This document shows, piece by piece, positions 1 through 9,226 of a DNA stretch of 64,000 bases. Made by a program: the position numbers and the translations under genes. This stretch comes from Mesorhizobium loti (GTDB taxonomy: Bacteria; Pseudomonadota; Alphaproteobacteria; Rhizobiales; Rhizobiaceae): NCBI GenBank assembly GCA_002356515.1, contig AP017605.1, positions 806,001 to 870,000 on the forward strand, written 5' to 3'. Each line of letters opens with the position of its first letter. Position 1 is the stretch's first letter. The notes below the pieces were generated by a model. It ran no database searches. It saw only the letters and a program-made list of their open reading frames with translations, and had not been told where the DNA came from.

Positions 1-2
1 CC

Positions 3-98
3 GAATTCCACCGTGCCGACGAGGCGATCCAGCTCGGCTACCAGGCAACAATGGCGCAGATCGGCGAACTGACCCGGCTGCAGACCGTTCTGGCTTAG
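3..98 (+). CDS. 3' end of a gene cut by the window edge, possibly patatin-like phospholipase
   Basis: An open frame runs from the first bases of the window to a TAG at 96-98 and gives 31 residues, including FHRADEAIQLGYQATMAQ. This resembles, from memory, the C-terminal tail of bacterial patatin-like (RssA/NTE) phospholipases, but the fragment is too short to be sure. It converges on recJ with an 11-bp gap, so the two genes must share or overlap termination signals. The start lies outside the window. Confidence 0.4.
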   Translation, partial: EFHRADEAIQLGYQATMAQIGELTRLQTVLA

Positions 99-109
99 CC
101 AGCCACCCT

Positions 110-1888
110 CTACGCCCGCGCCGCATCGACAATGCGGAATTGCACCGTGCGGTTGCCGTTCCAGTGATTGGCCGACAGCGAGCCGGCCACATGCACGGTC
201 TTGCCCCGGTTCTTGAACAGGAATTCACCAAGCACCGTATCGACGGCGCGAAAGGCGATCGCCTGGATTCGGCCGCCGCTGTCCGACTGCAATTCGCAGC
301 GTATGTGGTTGGTGCCGACCGGCCGGGCGTCGGCCAGCTTATGACGCGGCAGCACGAAGACCGGCGCGACGTGGCCAGCGCCGAAAGGGCCGGCCTTTTC
401 CAGCGCGTCGAGCAGGCTCAGCGTAGCGCCTTCGGCGGCAAGCGCGCCGTCGATCGCCAGGCTTTCTTCGTCCTGCAGCCGAAACACGTCGGCCGCAGCC
501 CGCTCCTCGAAAAACGCCCTGAGCTCGCCCAGCCTGGCGCGCTCCACGGTGATGCCGGCCGCCATGCCATGGCCGCCGCCCTTGACGATCAACCCGGCAT
601 CGGCGGCCTCGCGCACCAGCCGGCCGAGATCGAAGCCCGACACCGAACGGCCCGAACCGGTACCGATGCCCACAGCGTTGAAGGCAATGGCGAAAGCCGG
701 CCGCCGCGCGTGATCTTTCAATCGTGACGCGAGCAGGCCGACAATGCCGGGATGCCAATTGTTGCTGGCGGTGACGACAATCGCCGGGCCGTTGCCACCG
801 GCGAGCTCGGCATCGGCCTCGGCACGCGCCGCAGCCAGCATCTCCTGCTCCATCAGCTGTCGCTCCTGGTTCAGCCGGTCGAGCGTCTCGGCGATGGTCC
901 GCGCCTCGACCGGATCGTCCGTCGCCAGCAGCCGGCTGCCGAGCGCCGCATCGCCGATGCGCCCGCCGGCATTGATGCGCGGCCCGATCAGATAGGCGAG
1001 ATGAAAGGTGCTGATCGGCTCGCCAATGCGCGACACCCGCGCCAGGGCGGCCAACCCCTCGTTCTTCTGCTGGCGGGCCATTTGCAGCCCTTTGACGACG
1101 AAGGCACGGTTGACGCCGGTGAGCGGCACCACGTCACAAACGGTGGCGAGCGCCACCAGGTCAAGCAGCGAAAGCAGGTCGGGCGGCGCGACATCGCTGA
1201 GGCCACGCAGGACTTTTGCGGTCTGCACCAAGGTGAGGAAGACGACACCGGCGGCACAGAGACGGCCTTGCCCGGAAAGATCGTCGTCACGATTTGGATT
1301 GACGACGGCAATTGCCGCCGGCAACGCACCGCCGACCTGATGATGGTCGAGCACCACGACGTCGGCGCCGGCTTCATTGGCCGCATCGACGGACACCGCG
1401 CTGTTGGTGCCGCAATCGACGGTGACGATAAGCGTCGCGCCGCGCGAGACAAGTTCGCGCATGGCATCGGGATTGGGGCCGTAACCCTCGAAGATACGGT
1501 CCGGAATATAGATTTCCGACGGTATCGAGAAATGCGCCAAAAATCGCTTCAGCAAGGCGGACGAGGCTGCGCCGTCGACATCGTAGTCGCCGAAGATCGC
1601 CACCTTTTCCCTCGCCATCACTGCCGCGGCGATGCGGGTGGCAGCCTTGTCCATGTCGGTCAGCGAGGCTGGATTGGGCAACAGGTCGCGGATCGTCGGG
1701 TCGAGGAAGCGCTCGGTCTCATCGGCGGTCACGCCGCGTCCGGCAAGCACGCGCGCGACGATGTCGGGCACACCATGGCCCTGCGCGATGGCAAGCGCGA
1801 CCATATCCTGCCGCTCGGTCAGCCGGTGCTCCCAGGAGAGGCCGGTTGCCGACTGCCTGACATCGAGGAAGAGGCGCCTGTCCCCCAT
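110..1888 (-). CDS. recJ: Single-stranded-DNA-specific exonuclease RecJ
   Basis: RecJ degrades single-stranded DNA 5' to 3' in RecF-pathway recombination, base excision and mismatch repair in the cytoplasm. The 592-residue product shows the DHH-phosphoesterase signatures: DYDVDG near residues 101-106, a VDCGTNS motif near 158-164 and LDHH near 180-183, all metal-binding in the family. A DHHA1 glycine motif (GGGHGMAAG) lies further on, followed by the C-terminal OB-type region. The frame extends upstream to 1939, but the ATG pair at 1891/1888 is preferred because homologues begin close to GDRRLFLDV. Length is typical for alphaproteobacterial RecJ. glpX lies upstream on the same strand, with a small DUF6434 gene between them. 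Confidence 0.95.
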   Translation of the reverse strand: MGDRRLFLDVRQSATGLSWEHRLTERQDMVALAIAQGHGVPDIVARVLAGRGVTADETERFLDPTIRDLLPNPASLTDMDKAATRIAAAVMAREKVAIFGDYDVDGAASSALLKRFLAHFSIPSEIYIPDRIFEGYGPNPDAMRELVSRGATLIVTVDCGTNSAVSVDAANEAGADVVVLDHHQVGGALPAAIAVVNPNRDDDLSGQGRLCAAGVVFLTLVQTAKVLRGLSDVAPPDLLSLLDLVALATVCDVVPLTGVNRAFVVKGLQMARQQKNEGLAALARVSRIGEPISTFHLAYLIGPRINAGGRIGDAALGSRLLATDDPVEARTIAETLDRLNQERQLMEQEMLAAARAEADAELAGGNGPAIVVTASNNWHPGIVGLLASRLKDHARRPAFAIAFNAVGIGTGSGRSVSGFDLGRLVREAADAGLIVKGGGHGMAAGITVERARLGELRAFFEERAAADVFRLQDEESLAIDGALAAEGATLSLLDALEKAGPFGAGHVAPVFVLPRHKLADARPVGTNHIRCELQSDSGGRIQAIAFRAVDTVLGEFLFKNRGKTVHVAGSLSANHWNGNRTVQFRIVDAARA

Positions 1889-2082
1889 CATGCGCTTTGC
1901 CAATTCATGGTTGGCCGCAGGATAGTGCATATCGCCCAAAAAGTGTGCAGCGGTTTTGAGATAACGGCATGGACAAACAACAGCCTGAATCCCGTCGCCT
2001 GAACGCGACGCGCTTTAGGGCCAAAGGCGGGCAAAGCCAATCGGTTCGCGGCGGGTGGCGTCGCTGGAAAATTCAAGAAAAA

Positions 2083-2307
2083 CTACGCTTTCCGCTTTTC
2101 AGCCTGACGCCGGATCCATTCGTCTGCGGCGTCCCCCATCGTCTTTTCCCGGCCGTCCTTGAGCCAGGCCATGAAAGGCCGGTCGAACCTGAACGCATCG
2201 CCGCATTCCCGCGTGAAAAAGCGGCGCACATTCTGGGTGTTGCGATAGGATTTGGTGACGAGCGTGGCGCGCGAGATCGGATCCGCGTGCCAGTCGAACG
2301 CATTCAT
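2083..2307 (-). CDS. DUF6434 family small protein
   Basis: A 74-residue cytoplasmic protein with the sequence features of DUF6434: a DWHADPI start, a TKSYRNTQNVRRFF core and a DRPFMAWLK segment, with a basic C terminus. The family often occurs alone or attached to SAP domains; its function is unknown to me. The ATG at 2307 is chosen over the TTG at 2313 because AAGGA sits about six bases upstream of it. It lies between recJ and glpX on the same strand and could be cotranscribed with either. Confidence 0.75.
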   Translation of the reverse strand: MNAFDWHADPISRATLVTKSYRNTQNVRRFFTRECGDAFRFDRPFMAWLKDGREKTMGDAADEWIRRQAEKRKA

Positions 2308-2380
2308 CGTCAATCCTTGCGCGGCCAGGGTTCAGGTGCAGCCAAGGGCTAGCAACTGCGGTGCGGCTTCGCAAGCAAGT

Positions 2381-3364
2381 CTAGAACTTATCCAAATCCT
2401 GGTGCCGGGCCTTGATCTCGCGCACGGTCCGCGACGAGGAGCGCAGCACGATCGTGTGCGTGGTGATGTAGGTACGGCCGAATTTGACACCGGCCAGCAT
2501 GTTGCCGTCGGTGACGCCGGTGGCGGCAAACAGCACGTCGCCGCGCGCCATGTCTTCCGCATGGTAGATCCGCTTCGGGTCGGAGATCCCCATCTTCGCC
2601 GCGCGTGCGACCTTTTCCGGCGTATCAAGGATCAGCCGGCCCTGCATCTGGCCGCCGGTGCAGCGCAATGCGGCCGCGGCCAGCACGCCTTCCGGCGCGC
2701 CGCCGGTGCCGAGATAGATATCGATGCCGGTTTCCTCCGGGTCCGTTGTGTGGATGACGCCGGCGACGTCGCCATCACCGATCAGCCGGATCGCCGCTCC
2801 CGTGGCGCGCACGGCATCGATGAGCTTGGCGTGGCGCGGCCGGTCGAGGATGCAGGTGGTGATGTCGGACACCGCGACACCCTTGGCCCGCGCCAGGCTC
2901 GCAATGTTTTCGGCCGGCGAGGCGTCGATGTCGATGACGCCCTCGGCATAGCCCGGACCAATGGCGATCTTGTCCATATAGACGTCGGGCGCGAACAGCA
3001 GGCTGCCCTTTTCGGCAATGGCGATGACGGCAAGCGCGTTGGGCAGGTTCTTGGCGCAGATCGTCGTGCCTTCGAGCGGATCGAGCGCGATGTCGACCGC
3101 CGGACCTTTGCCGGTGCCGACCTCCTCGCCGATATAGAGCATCGGTGCCTCGTCGCGCTCGCCCTCGCCGATCACCACCGTGCCCTTGATGGCAAGGCGG
3201 TTTAGCTCCTGGCGCATGGCGTCGACCGCGACCTGGTCGGCAGCCTTCTCATCGCCGCGGCCGCGCAGCCTGGCGGCCGCCACCGCGGCCCGTTCGGTGA
3301 CGCGCACCAGTTCCATGGTGAGTATCCGGTCAAGGCCGGCGACGATGTTCTGGGCCACATTCAT
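2381..3364 (-). CDS. glpX: Class II fructose-1,6-bisphosphatase GlpX
   Basis: Hydrolyses fructose-1,6-bisphosphate to fructose-6-phosphate in gluconeogenesis. The 327-residue protein carries the class II signatures: GEGERDE at residues 66-72 (metal ligands) and DPLEGTT at 95-101 (substrate and metal binding), then GDGDVAG and the GTGGAPEGV glycine loop. Length and termini fit the family. In many Rhizobiales glpX sits close to hom and recJ, as here. The upstream gap of about 200 bp to the next minus-strand gene contains a strong hairpin that probably ends transcription of that gene, so glpX likely has its own promoter. Confidence 0.95.
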   Translation of the reverse strand: MNVAQNIVAGLDRILTMELVRVTERAAVAAARLRGRGDEKAADQVAVDAMRQELNRLAIKGTVVIGEGERDEAPMLYIGEEVGTGKGPAVDIALDPLEGTTICAKNLPNALAVIAIAEKGSLLFAPDVYMDKIAIGPGYAEGVIDIDASPAENIASLARAKGVAVSDITTCILDRPRHAKLIDAVRATGAAIRLIGDGDVAGVIHTTDPEETGIDIYLGTGGAPEGVLAAAALRCTGGQMQGRLILDTPEKVARAAKMGISDPKRIYHAEDMARGDVLFAATGVTDGNMLAGVKFGRTYITTHTIVLRSSSRTVREIKARHQDLDKF

Positions 3365-3509
3365 ATTCGGGAAATCCTCGTTCGCATACCGCCTCCCGCG
3401 GGAGGCGCGCCTGTTTTGTCAAACGAGCATGACAACGGCAAGACCTGCCGCACGTTTTATCGAAAGGTAAGCAATATCAATCGATTGAACCACATTCCCA
3501 ACAAGATTA

Positions 3510-3535
3510 CGGCCCGGTCGGAAACGACCGGGCCG
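3510..3535 (-). terminator. Hairpin terminator downstream of the small membrane protein gene
   Basis: Perfect 11-bp GC-rich inverted repeat (CGGCCCGGTCG / CGACCGGGCCG) around a four-base loop, about 35 bp downstream of the stop of the gene ending at 3569 and upstream of glpX. On the minus strand it is followed by a T-enriched but not pure T tract. It reads as a factor-independent terminator insulating glpX. Confidence 0.7.
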
Positions 3536-3568
3536 CCTTGAACAAGCACTGAGGACTGCCGTCGCGAT

Positions 3569-3736
3569 CTAGAAAACCGCGAGATATCTGAGCAGTGAAA
3601 TAATGCCGATGATGATGACGATGACCTGCACGATCTGACGCATCCTGGCGTCGAGCGGCAGGCGCTGCACCAGATAGAGAACAAGAATGATGACAAGGAA
3701 TGTGATCAGAATGCCGATCAACACGGATGAAGCCAT
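3569..3736 (-). CDS. Small two-helix membrane protein (Thivi_2564-like)
   Basis: A 55-residue protein that is almost entirely membrane: a hydrophobic helix at about residues 4-22, a short polar loop with RLPLDARMRQ, and a second helix at about 30-50. The ATG at 3736 follows a GGAGGG ribosome site; an in-frame upstream extension to 3778 lacks this. The pattern matches the small Thivi_2564-type membrane family of unknown function. It follows a YqjD/ElaB-like gene on the same strand, with an inverted repeat between them. Confidence 0.75.
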   Translation of the reverse strand: MASSVLIGILITFLVIILVLYLVQRLPLDARMRQIVQVIVIIIGIISLLRYLAVF

Positions 3737-3768
3737 GAAGCCCTCCTTCAAATGATTTCCTGAAACGG

Positions 3769-3787
3769 GAGCCGGCAACGCCGGCTC
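3769..3787 (-). terminator. Short hairpin between two small membrane protein genes
   Basis: GAGCCGGC / GCCGGCTC inverted repeat with a three-base loop, between the stop of the YqjD-like gene (3801) and the start of the next gene (3736). It lacks a T tract on the minus strand, so it may be a weak terminator or an mRNA-stabilising stem between cotranscribed genes. Confidence 0.4.
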
Positions 3788-3800
3788 AAGACCGGCGCGC

Positions 3801-4160
3801 TCAGTACCAGCGGCGCGACGTGTCGTTGCTCAACGACTGGCCGACGGCGATTCCGGCCAGAAAGCCGAGCAGGCCGATGACGCCGACCACGGCGGTCGTC
3901 GTGCCCGGGTTTTCGCGAGCCACGTCCGAAACCGCCTGGGCCTGGCTGCGCAGCTGCTGTGCCGTGCGCGATGCACGCGCCGCAGTCGTCTCGTAGAAAT
4001 CCGAAGCCTGCTCGCTGGCATCATCGAGCATTTCCGCGCCCCGCGCCGAAATGCTCTTGTTGATCTTGGTGATCTCCTTGCGCAGCTCGGCGATCTGCTT
4101 TTCCAGGGTTTTCTGGATGTCGTCGATGCCTGGCGTGTCGGATTTGTTGGTATCGGCCAT
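3801..4160 (-). CDS. DUF883/YqjD-ElaB-like membrane-anchored protein
   Basis: A 119-residue protein with a long amphipathic, probably coiled-coil stretch (about residues 12-75, rich in K, E, A and Q) followed by one C-terminal transmembrane helix at about 88-108. This is the layout of the ElaB/YqjD (DUF883) tail-anchored proteins that associate with ribosomes in E. coli stationary phase; the same role here is inference. The ATG at 4160 follows GGGAG at good spacing, so the nine upstream codons in the open frame are probably not translated. Confidence 0.75.
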   Translation of the reverse strand: MADTNKSDTPGIDDIQKTLEKQIAELRKEITKINKSISARGAEMLDDASEQASDFYETTAARASRTAQQLRSQAQAVSDVARENPGTTTAVVGVIGLLGFLAGIAVGQSLSNDTSRRWY

Positions 4161-4285
4161 GAAGTGGCTCCCTTGGTTGCTGACCAAGAGAACGGCGCCG
4201 CAACAAATTCGTTCCGGCCTATTCGTGGCTGACCGCCATCGAGCCGACAGCAGGCGCGGAGAAATTCTTCCCCCTTGGGCGAAAA

Positions 4286-5599
4286 CTACCCTGCCCGCTC
4301 GATGCGGATGACCTGCGGCTTGTCGGTCAGGTGACCGTCCTTGGTGATGCCGTCCACGGCCTTGCGCACGGCGGCCTCAGTGGTCTCGTGCGTGACCAGG
4401 ATCACCGTCTTCTGCGCCTCGGCCTCGCCATTGACCGCGTGCTGGACGATCGATTCCAGCGAAATATCATTGTCGGCCATGCGCTTGGCGATCGCGGCGA
4501 AGACGCCGATGCGATCATGCACGGTCAGCCGGATAAAGTAGCCGCCGGCATGGCTGCGCATCTGCGCCTTCTTGTAGGGCCTGAGCTCCTTAGCCGGCCG
4601 GCCGAAGACCGGACCATGCTGGAAGCCGGGCCGGCTCTTGGCGATGTCGGCGACGTCGCCGATGACGGCCGAGGCGGTGGCGTTGCCGCCGGCGCCGGGG
4701 CCGGAGAGCAGCAGTTCGCCGAGGATGTCGGTCTCGATCGCCACCGCATTGGTGACGCCATGCACCTGCGCGATGACGGAGGCCGTCGGCACCATGGTCG
4801 GATGCACGCGCTGCTCGATGCCGCTTTCGGTGCGCTGGGCGACGCCGAGCAGCTTGATCCGATAGCCGAGATCGCCCGCCGCGCGGATGTCGGCCTGGGT
4901 GATGTTGGAAATGCCTTCCATGTAGATGTCGTTGGCGGCGATCTTGGTACCGAAGGCAAGGCTGGTCAGGATCGACAGCTTGTGCGCTGTGTCGTGGCCT
5001 TCGATGTCGAAGGTCGGATCGGCCTCGGCGTAGCCCAGCCGCTGCGCATCCTTCAGGCAGGCGTCGAACGAGATGCCCTCGGCCTCCATGCGGGTCAGGA
5101 TGTAGTTGCAGGTGCCGTTGAGGATGCCGAAGACGCGGGTGACAGAATTGCCGGCCATCGCCTCGCGCATCGTCTTGATGACGGGAATGCCGCCCGCCAC
5201 CGCCGCCTCGTAGTTGAGCAGCACGCCCTTCTTCTCGGCGATCTCGGCCAGCGCCACGCCATGCTTGGCGAGCAGCGCCTTGTTGGCGGTGACGACATGG
5301 CGGCCTGCTTCGAGCGCCGCTTTCACCGACAGGCGTGCCGGCCCCTCGTCGCCGCCGATCAGTTCGATGAACACGTCGATCTCGGCGCTCTGCGCCATCT
5401 TGACCGGATCGTCGAACCATTTCGCCGAACTGACATCGACGCCACGGTCGCGCTTCGGGTCGCGCGCCGAAACCGCTGACACGACAATGTCGCGCCCGCA
5501 TTGCCGGGTCAGCTCCGCCGCCTTGTCGCGCAGCACGCGCGCCACCGATGCACCGACCGTGCCAAGTCCGGCAATTCCAACACGCAGAGCTTCAGCCAT
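4286..5599 (-). CDS. hom: Homoserine dehydrogenase
   Basis: Reduces aspartate semialdehyde to homoserine with NAD(P)H, the branch step toward threonine and methionine. The 437-residue protein has the Rossmann motif GLGTVG at residues 11-16, HVVTANK at 101-107, and the family signature around residues 190-207 (AEADPTFDIEG followed by HDTAHK), which includes catalytic acidic and lysine residues. The C terminus (from about 350, YFIRLTVHDRIGVFA) is an ACT domain, usually the site of threonine feedback inhibition. The upstream aminotransferase ends only 37 bp before the start, so the two are probably one transcript. Confidence 0.95.
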   Translation of the reverse strand: MAEALRVGIAGLGTVGASVARVLRDKAAELTRQCGRDIVVSAVSARDPKRDRGVDVSSAKWFDDPVKMAQSAEIDVFIELIGGDEGPARLSVKAALEAGRHVVTANKALLAKHGVALAEIAEKKGVLLNYEAAVAGGIPVIKTMREAMAGNSVTRVFGILNGTCNYILTRMEAEGISFDACLKDAQRLGYAEADPTFDIEGHDTAHKLSILTSLAFGTKIAANDIYMEGISNITQADIRAAGDLGYRIKLLGVAQRTESGIEQRVHPTMVPTASVIAQVHGVTNAVAIETDILGELLLSGPGAGGNATASAVIGDVADIAKSRPGFQHGPVFGRPAKELRPYKKAQMRSHAGGYFIRLTVHDRIGVFAAIAKRMADNDISLESIVQHAVNGEAEAQKTVILVTHETTEAAVRKAVDGITKDGHLTDKPQVIRIERAG

Positions 5600-5636
5600 G
5601 GAAGGCGACGTCCCTCAAATCAGATCGAATTTTTGC

Positions 5637-6854
5637 TTACCGGTGGGCGGACAGCGGCACCACATTGTTGGGCTGCTTGGCGCTGCTCGACAGGAAGCGC
5701 TTGATGTTGCGCGCCGCCTGGCGGATCCGGTGCTCGTTCTCCACCAGCGCCACGCGCACGAAATCGTCGCCATGTTCGCCGAAGCCGACACCGGGCGCCA
5801 CCGCCACGTCGGCGTGCTCGATGAGCAGCTTGGAGAATTCGAGCGAGCCGAGATGCTTGAACGGTTCAGGGATCGGCGCCCAGGCGAACATCGAGGCGGC
5901 GGGTGCCGGGATGGTCCATCCAGCGCGTCCGAAGGAATCGACCATCACGTCGCGGCGCTTGTGATAGATGTCACGCACCTCGGCGATATCGGCGCCGTCG
6001 CCATTCAGCGCATGCGCCGCCGCCACCTGGATCGGCGTGAAGGCGCCGTAGTCGAGGTAGGATTTCACCCGGGTGAGCGCCGAGATCAGCCGCTCGTTGC
6101 CGACGGCGAAGCCCATGCGCCAGCCGGGCATGGAGAAGGTCTTCGACATCGAGGTGAACTCGACGCAGACATCGATGGCGCCCGGCACCTGCAGCACCGA
6201 AGGCGGCGGATTGCCGTCGAAATAGATCTCCGAATAGGCAAGGTCGGACAGGATGATGATGTCGTTCTTCTTCGCGAACGCCACCACGTCCTTGTAGAAA
6301 TCGAGCGAAGCGACCAGCGCCGTCGGGTTCGACGGATAGTTGAGGATCAGCGCCAGCGGCTTCGGGATCGAATGGCGAATGCCCCGCTCGACCGCCGGAA
6401 TGAAGCCGTCATCGGGCTCGACCTGCAGCGAACGGATGACGCCGCCCGACATGATGAAGCCGAAAGCATGGATCGGATAGGTCGGGTTCGGGCACAGGAT
6501 GACGTCGCCGGGCGCGGTGATCGCCTGCGCCATATTGGCAAAGCCTTCCTTCGAGCCGAGCGTGGCGACCACTTGCGTGTCGGGATTGAGCTTCACGCCG
6601 AAGCGGCGCTGGTAATAGGCGGCCTGGGCGCGGCGCAGACCCGGAATGCCGCGCGAGGAGGAATAGCGATGCGTGCGCGGATCGCGCACCACTTCGCACA
6701 ATTTGTCGACGATGGCCTTGGGCGTCGGCAGGTCGGGATTGCCCATGCCGAGGTCGATGATGTCGGCGCCGCGCGAACGGGCGCTGGCCTTGAGCCGGTT
6801 GACCTGCTCGAACACGTAAGGCGGAAGCCGGCGGACCTTGTGAAACTCTTCCAT
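5637..6854 (-). CDS. alaC: AlaC-type PLP aminotransferase (annotated in relatives as LL-diaminopimelate or glutamate-pyruvate aminotransferase)
   Basis: A 405-residue class I/II aminotransferase. Visible family marks are RLPPYVFEQVN at the N terminus, IDLGMGNPDLPTP, SSRGIPGLR, the NYPSNPTA segment and the PLP-lysine motif SMSKTFSMPGWRMGF. Across its length it matches my recollection of E. coli AlaC closely, so glutamate-pyruvate transamination is the likeliest reaction; rhizobial genomes often label this family LL-diaminopimelate aminotransferase. The ATG at 6854 is chosen because homologues begin near EEFHKVRRLPP. It is immediately upstream of hom, which suggests coupling of amino acid biosynthetic steps. 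Confidence 0.85.
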   Translation of the reverse strand: MEEFHKVRRLPPYVFEQVNRLKASARSRGADIIDLGMGNPDLPTPKAIVDKLCEVVRDPRTHRYSSSRGIPGLRRAQAAYYQRRFGVKLNPDTQVVATLGSKEGFANMAQAITAPGDVILCPNPTYPIHAFGFIMSGGVIRSLQVEPDDGFIPAVERGIRHSIPKPLALILNYPSNPTALVASLDFYKDVVAFAKKNDIIILSDLAYSEIYFDGNPPPSVLQVPGAIDVCVEFTSMSKTFSMPGWRMGFAVGNERLISALTRVKSYLDYGAFTPIQVAAAHALNGDGADIAEVRDIYHKRRDVMVDSFGRAGWTIPAPAASMFAWAPIPEPFKHLGSLEFSKLLIEHADVAVAPGVGFGEHGDDFVRVALVENEHRIRQAARNIKRFLSSSAKQPNNVVPLSAHR

Positions 6855-6899
6855 GGCAGTTCCAGACAGCAAAAGGGGTATTGGGCGCGCGCTATATAC

Positions 6900-7292
6900 T
6901 CATTTGCAGGTAGGGTCGAGGGTGGGATCGCATTTGCCTTCGATCTGCTCCAGCGTCTGCGGGCCATGTTTCTTGGCCAGATCGGTCAGTGCTGCCTGAT
7001 TGCCGGCAGCGCCACCGGCGCTTTTGGCGCCCTGCCCGTTCTTGGCGGCCTTGAGTTCGGCGAGCTTGGCTTTGCTCTCATCCGCGGTGAATTGTTTGTT
7101 CGCCACTTGTGGCGGGATGTTAAGGTTCGGGAAGGTGCCGGTATCCTTCGGGCCTGCATTCTCGGCCATGGGCACCGGTCTACTGGTATTCGTGCTCGAA
7201 CACCCGGCGATCCCCAGCAGGGCGATCGCCATGCCGACGCGACAAAAGCGTGCGGCGCCAAAAAAAACAGTCTCGCCAATATTAATCGTCAT
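6900..7292 (-). CDS. Small predicted lipoprotein
   Basis: A 130-residue protein with a lipobox, LLGIAGC, about 25 residues in, so it should be processed by signal peptidase II and anchored to a membrane. The mature part is rich in A, K, G and Q and ends in a short cysteine-containing tail (GKCDPTLDPTCK). I do not recognise a domain. The ATG at 7292 has AGGAAA upstream; an internal ATG just before the hydrophobic stretch is an alternative. It is transcribed divergently from phaC with 98 bp between the starts. Confidence 0.65.
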   Translation of the reverse strand: MTINIGETVFFGAARFCRVGMAIALLGIAGCSSTNTSRPVPMAENAGPKDTGTFPNLNIPPQVANKQFTADESKAKLAELKAAKNGQGAKSAGGAAGNQAALTDLAKKHGPQTLEQIEGKCDPTLDPTCK

Positions 7293-7390
7293 ATTGTTTC
7301 CTTGGCATCCGAGGTAGAGCGAGATTGGACCCTGTTGGATGTCCCATGTTAATATGTCAAGAAAACGCCTCGGGAGGAACCCCGCGAACC

Positions 7391-9226
7391 ATGTCCAAAA
7401 CACCCGATTCGGGCAAAGCGGAACATGACGAGCCTTCGACCGTCGAGCAATATCTGGTGAAGGATCCGGAGCGCTTTGCGTTGAATATGGCGCGTATGAT
7501 CGAGCAGGCCGGCAAGGCAGCCTCCGCCTGGGCCGAACCGCGCGAACGCGGCGAAGTGCGCGACCACGTCGCCGAGCCGGTCGTCGACATGGTCAAGACC
7601 TTCTCGAAACTCAGCGAATACTGGCTTGCCGACCCGCAGCGCGCGCTCGAAGCGCAGACGCGGCTGTTCGCCGGCTATATGACCGTATGGGCAAACGCCA
7701 TCCAGCGCGTCAGTCCCAACGCGGAAGCACCCGACGACGCCGTCAAGCCCGATCGCGGCGACAAGCGCTTCCAAGATCCGGAATGGGGCCGCAACGCCTT
7801 CTTCGATTTCCTCAAGCAGGCCTATCTCGTCACCTCGCGCTGGGCGTCCGAACTGGTCGATCACGCCGAAGGTCTGGACGAGCACACCCGCCACAAGGCG
7901 AGCTTCTATGTCAAGCAGGTGTCCAACGCCATCTCGCCGTCGAATTTCATCCTGACCAATCCGGAACTGTTTCGCGAAACCGTCGCTTCCAACGGCGAGA
8001 ACCTGGTGCGCGGCATGAAAATGCTGGCCGAGGACATCGCCGCCGGCAAGGGCGACCTGAAGCTGCGCCAGGCCGACTATTCGCCCTTCGAGATCGGCAG
8101 GAACATCGCCACCACGCCCGGCAAGGTGGTCGGTCGCAGCGATGTCGCCGAGATCATCCAGTATGATCCCGCCACCGAAACGGTGCTGAAGCGCCCGCTG
8201 CTGATCTGCCCGCCCTGGATCAACAAGTTCTACATACTCGACCTCAACCCGCAGAAATCCTTCATCCGCTGGGCGATCGAGCAGGGCCACACCGTCTTCG
8301 TCATCTCCTGGATCAATCCCGACGAGCGCCACGGCGCCAAGAGCTGGGAAGCCTATATCAGGGAAGGCCTGCAATACGGCCTCGACACGATCGAGAAGGC
8401 CACTGGCGAGCGCGACGTCAACGCCATCGGCTACTGCGTCGGCGGCACATTGCTGGCGGCGGCGCTGGCGCTGATGGCCGCCGAGGGCGACGACCGCATC
8501 AAGTCGGCGACCTTCTTCACCACGCAGGTCGACTTCACCCATGCTGGCGACCTGAAAGTCTTCGTCGACGAGGAACAGGTCGCGGCCGTGGAAAAATCGA
8601 TGAACGAGAAGGGCTATCTCGACGGCACCAAAATGGCGACCGCGTTCAACATGCTGCGCTCCGGCGACCTGATCTGGCCCTATGTCGTCAACAATTACAT
8701 GCGCGGCAAGGATCCCCTGCCCTTCGACCTGCTCTACTGGAATGCCGATTCGACCCGCATGGCGGCGGCCAACCACTCCTTCTACTTGCGCAATTGCTAT
8801 CTCGAGAACAACCTCTCACGCGGCACGATGGAGTTGGCTGGCCGCACGGTCTCGCTCGGCGATGTCACCATTCCGATCTACAACCTCGCCTCGAGGGAAG
8901 ATCACATCGCGCCGGCGCTGTCCGTCTTCCTCGGTTCGAAATATTTCGGCGGCAAGGTCGACTATGTCATGGCGGGTTCAGGCCATATCGCCGGCGTCGT
9001 CAATCCGCCCGCATCCAACAAATACCAGTACTGGACCGGCGGCGCACCGATTGGCGATTTTAGCGAGTGGGTGGCCAAGGCTATCGACCATCCGGGATCC
9101 TGGTGGCCGCACTGGCAAAGCTGGATAGAGGCCAAGGACAACACCCGCGTGCCTGCCCGCAAACCCGGCAAGCATATGAAAACCTTGGGCGATGCTCCCG
9201 GCACCTATGTGAAGGTGCGTGTGTAA
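7391..9226 (+). CDS. phaC: Class I poly(3-hydroxyalkanoate) polymerase PhaC
   Basis: Polymerises 3-hydroxyacyl-CoA into storage granules. The 611-residue protein has the PhaC N-terminal region and an alpha/beta-hydrolase core with the modified lipase box GYCVGG, placing the nucleophile at Cys349. The other expected triad members are visible as Asp504 in SREDHIAP and His532 in GSGHIAG. Length fits class I enzymes that work without PhaE or PhaR. The ATG at 7391 is preferred over an in-frame ATG at 7325: GGGAGGAA lies 12 bases upstream and homologues start near this residue. No phaA/phaB is nearby, as is usual in rhizobia. Confidence 0.95.
   Translation: MSKTPDSGKAEHDEPSTVEQYLVKDPERFALNMARMIEQAGKAASAWAEPRERGEVRDHVAEPVVDMVKTFSKLSEYWLADPQRALEAQTRLFAGYMTVWANAIQRVSPNAEAPDDAVKPDRGDKRFQDPEWGRNAFFDFLKQAYLVTSRWASELVDHAEGLDEHTRHKASFYVKQVSNAISPSNFILTNPELFRETVASNGENLVRGMKMLAEDIAAGKGDLKLRQADYSPFEIGRNIATTPGKVVGRSDVAEIIQYDPATETVLKRPLLICPPWINKFYILDLNPQKSFIRWAIEQGHTVFVISWINPDERHGAKSWEAYIREGLQYGLDTIEKATGERDVNAIGYCVGGTLLAAALALMAAEGDDRIKSATFFTTQVDFTHAGDLKVFVDEEQVAAVEKSMNEKGYLDGTKMATAFNMLRSGDLIWPYVVNNYMRGKDPLPFDLLYWNADSTRMAAANHSFYLRNCYLENNLSRGTMELAGRTVSLGDVTIPIYNLASREDHIAPALSVFLGSKYFGGKVDYVMAGSGHIAGVVNPPASNKYQYWTGGAPIGDFSEWVAKAIDHPGSWWPHWQSWIEAKDNTRVPARKPGKHMKTLGDAPGTYVKVRV

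Noticed and set aside
752..2002. A 416-codon plus-strand frame opposite recJ
   Set aside because: Antisense shadow of recJ, which has complete DHH motifs. The frame product has no recognisable features.
1888..2076. A 62-codon minus-strand frame overlapping the recJ start
   Set aside because: Overlaps recJ in another frame and has no ribosome site or recognisable sequence.
4271..4281. CCCCTTGGGCG, matching the 3' part of tRNA-Glu, as a possible attachment site
   Set aside because: Only 11 bases match, it lies about 7 kb on the wrong side of the tRNA relative to the accessory genes, and it falls among core genes.
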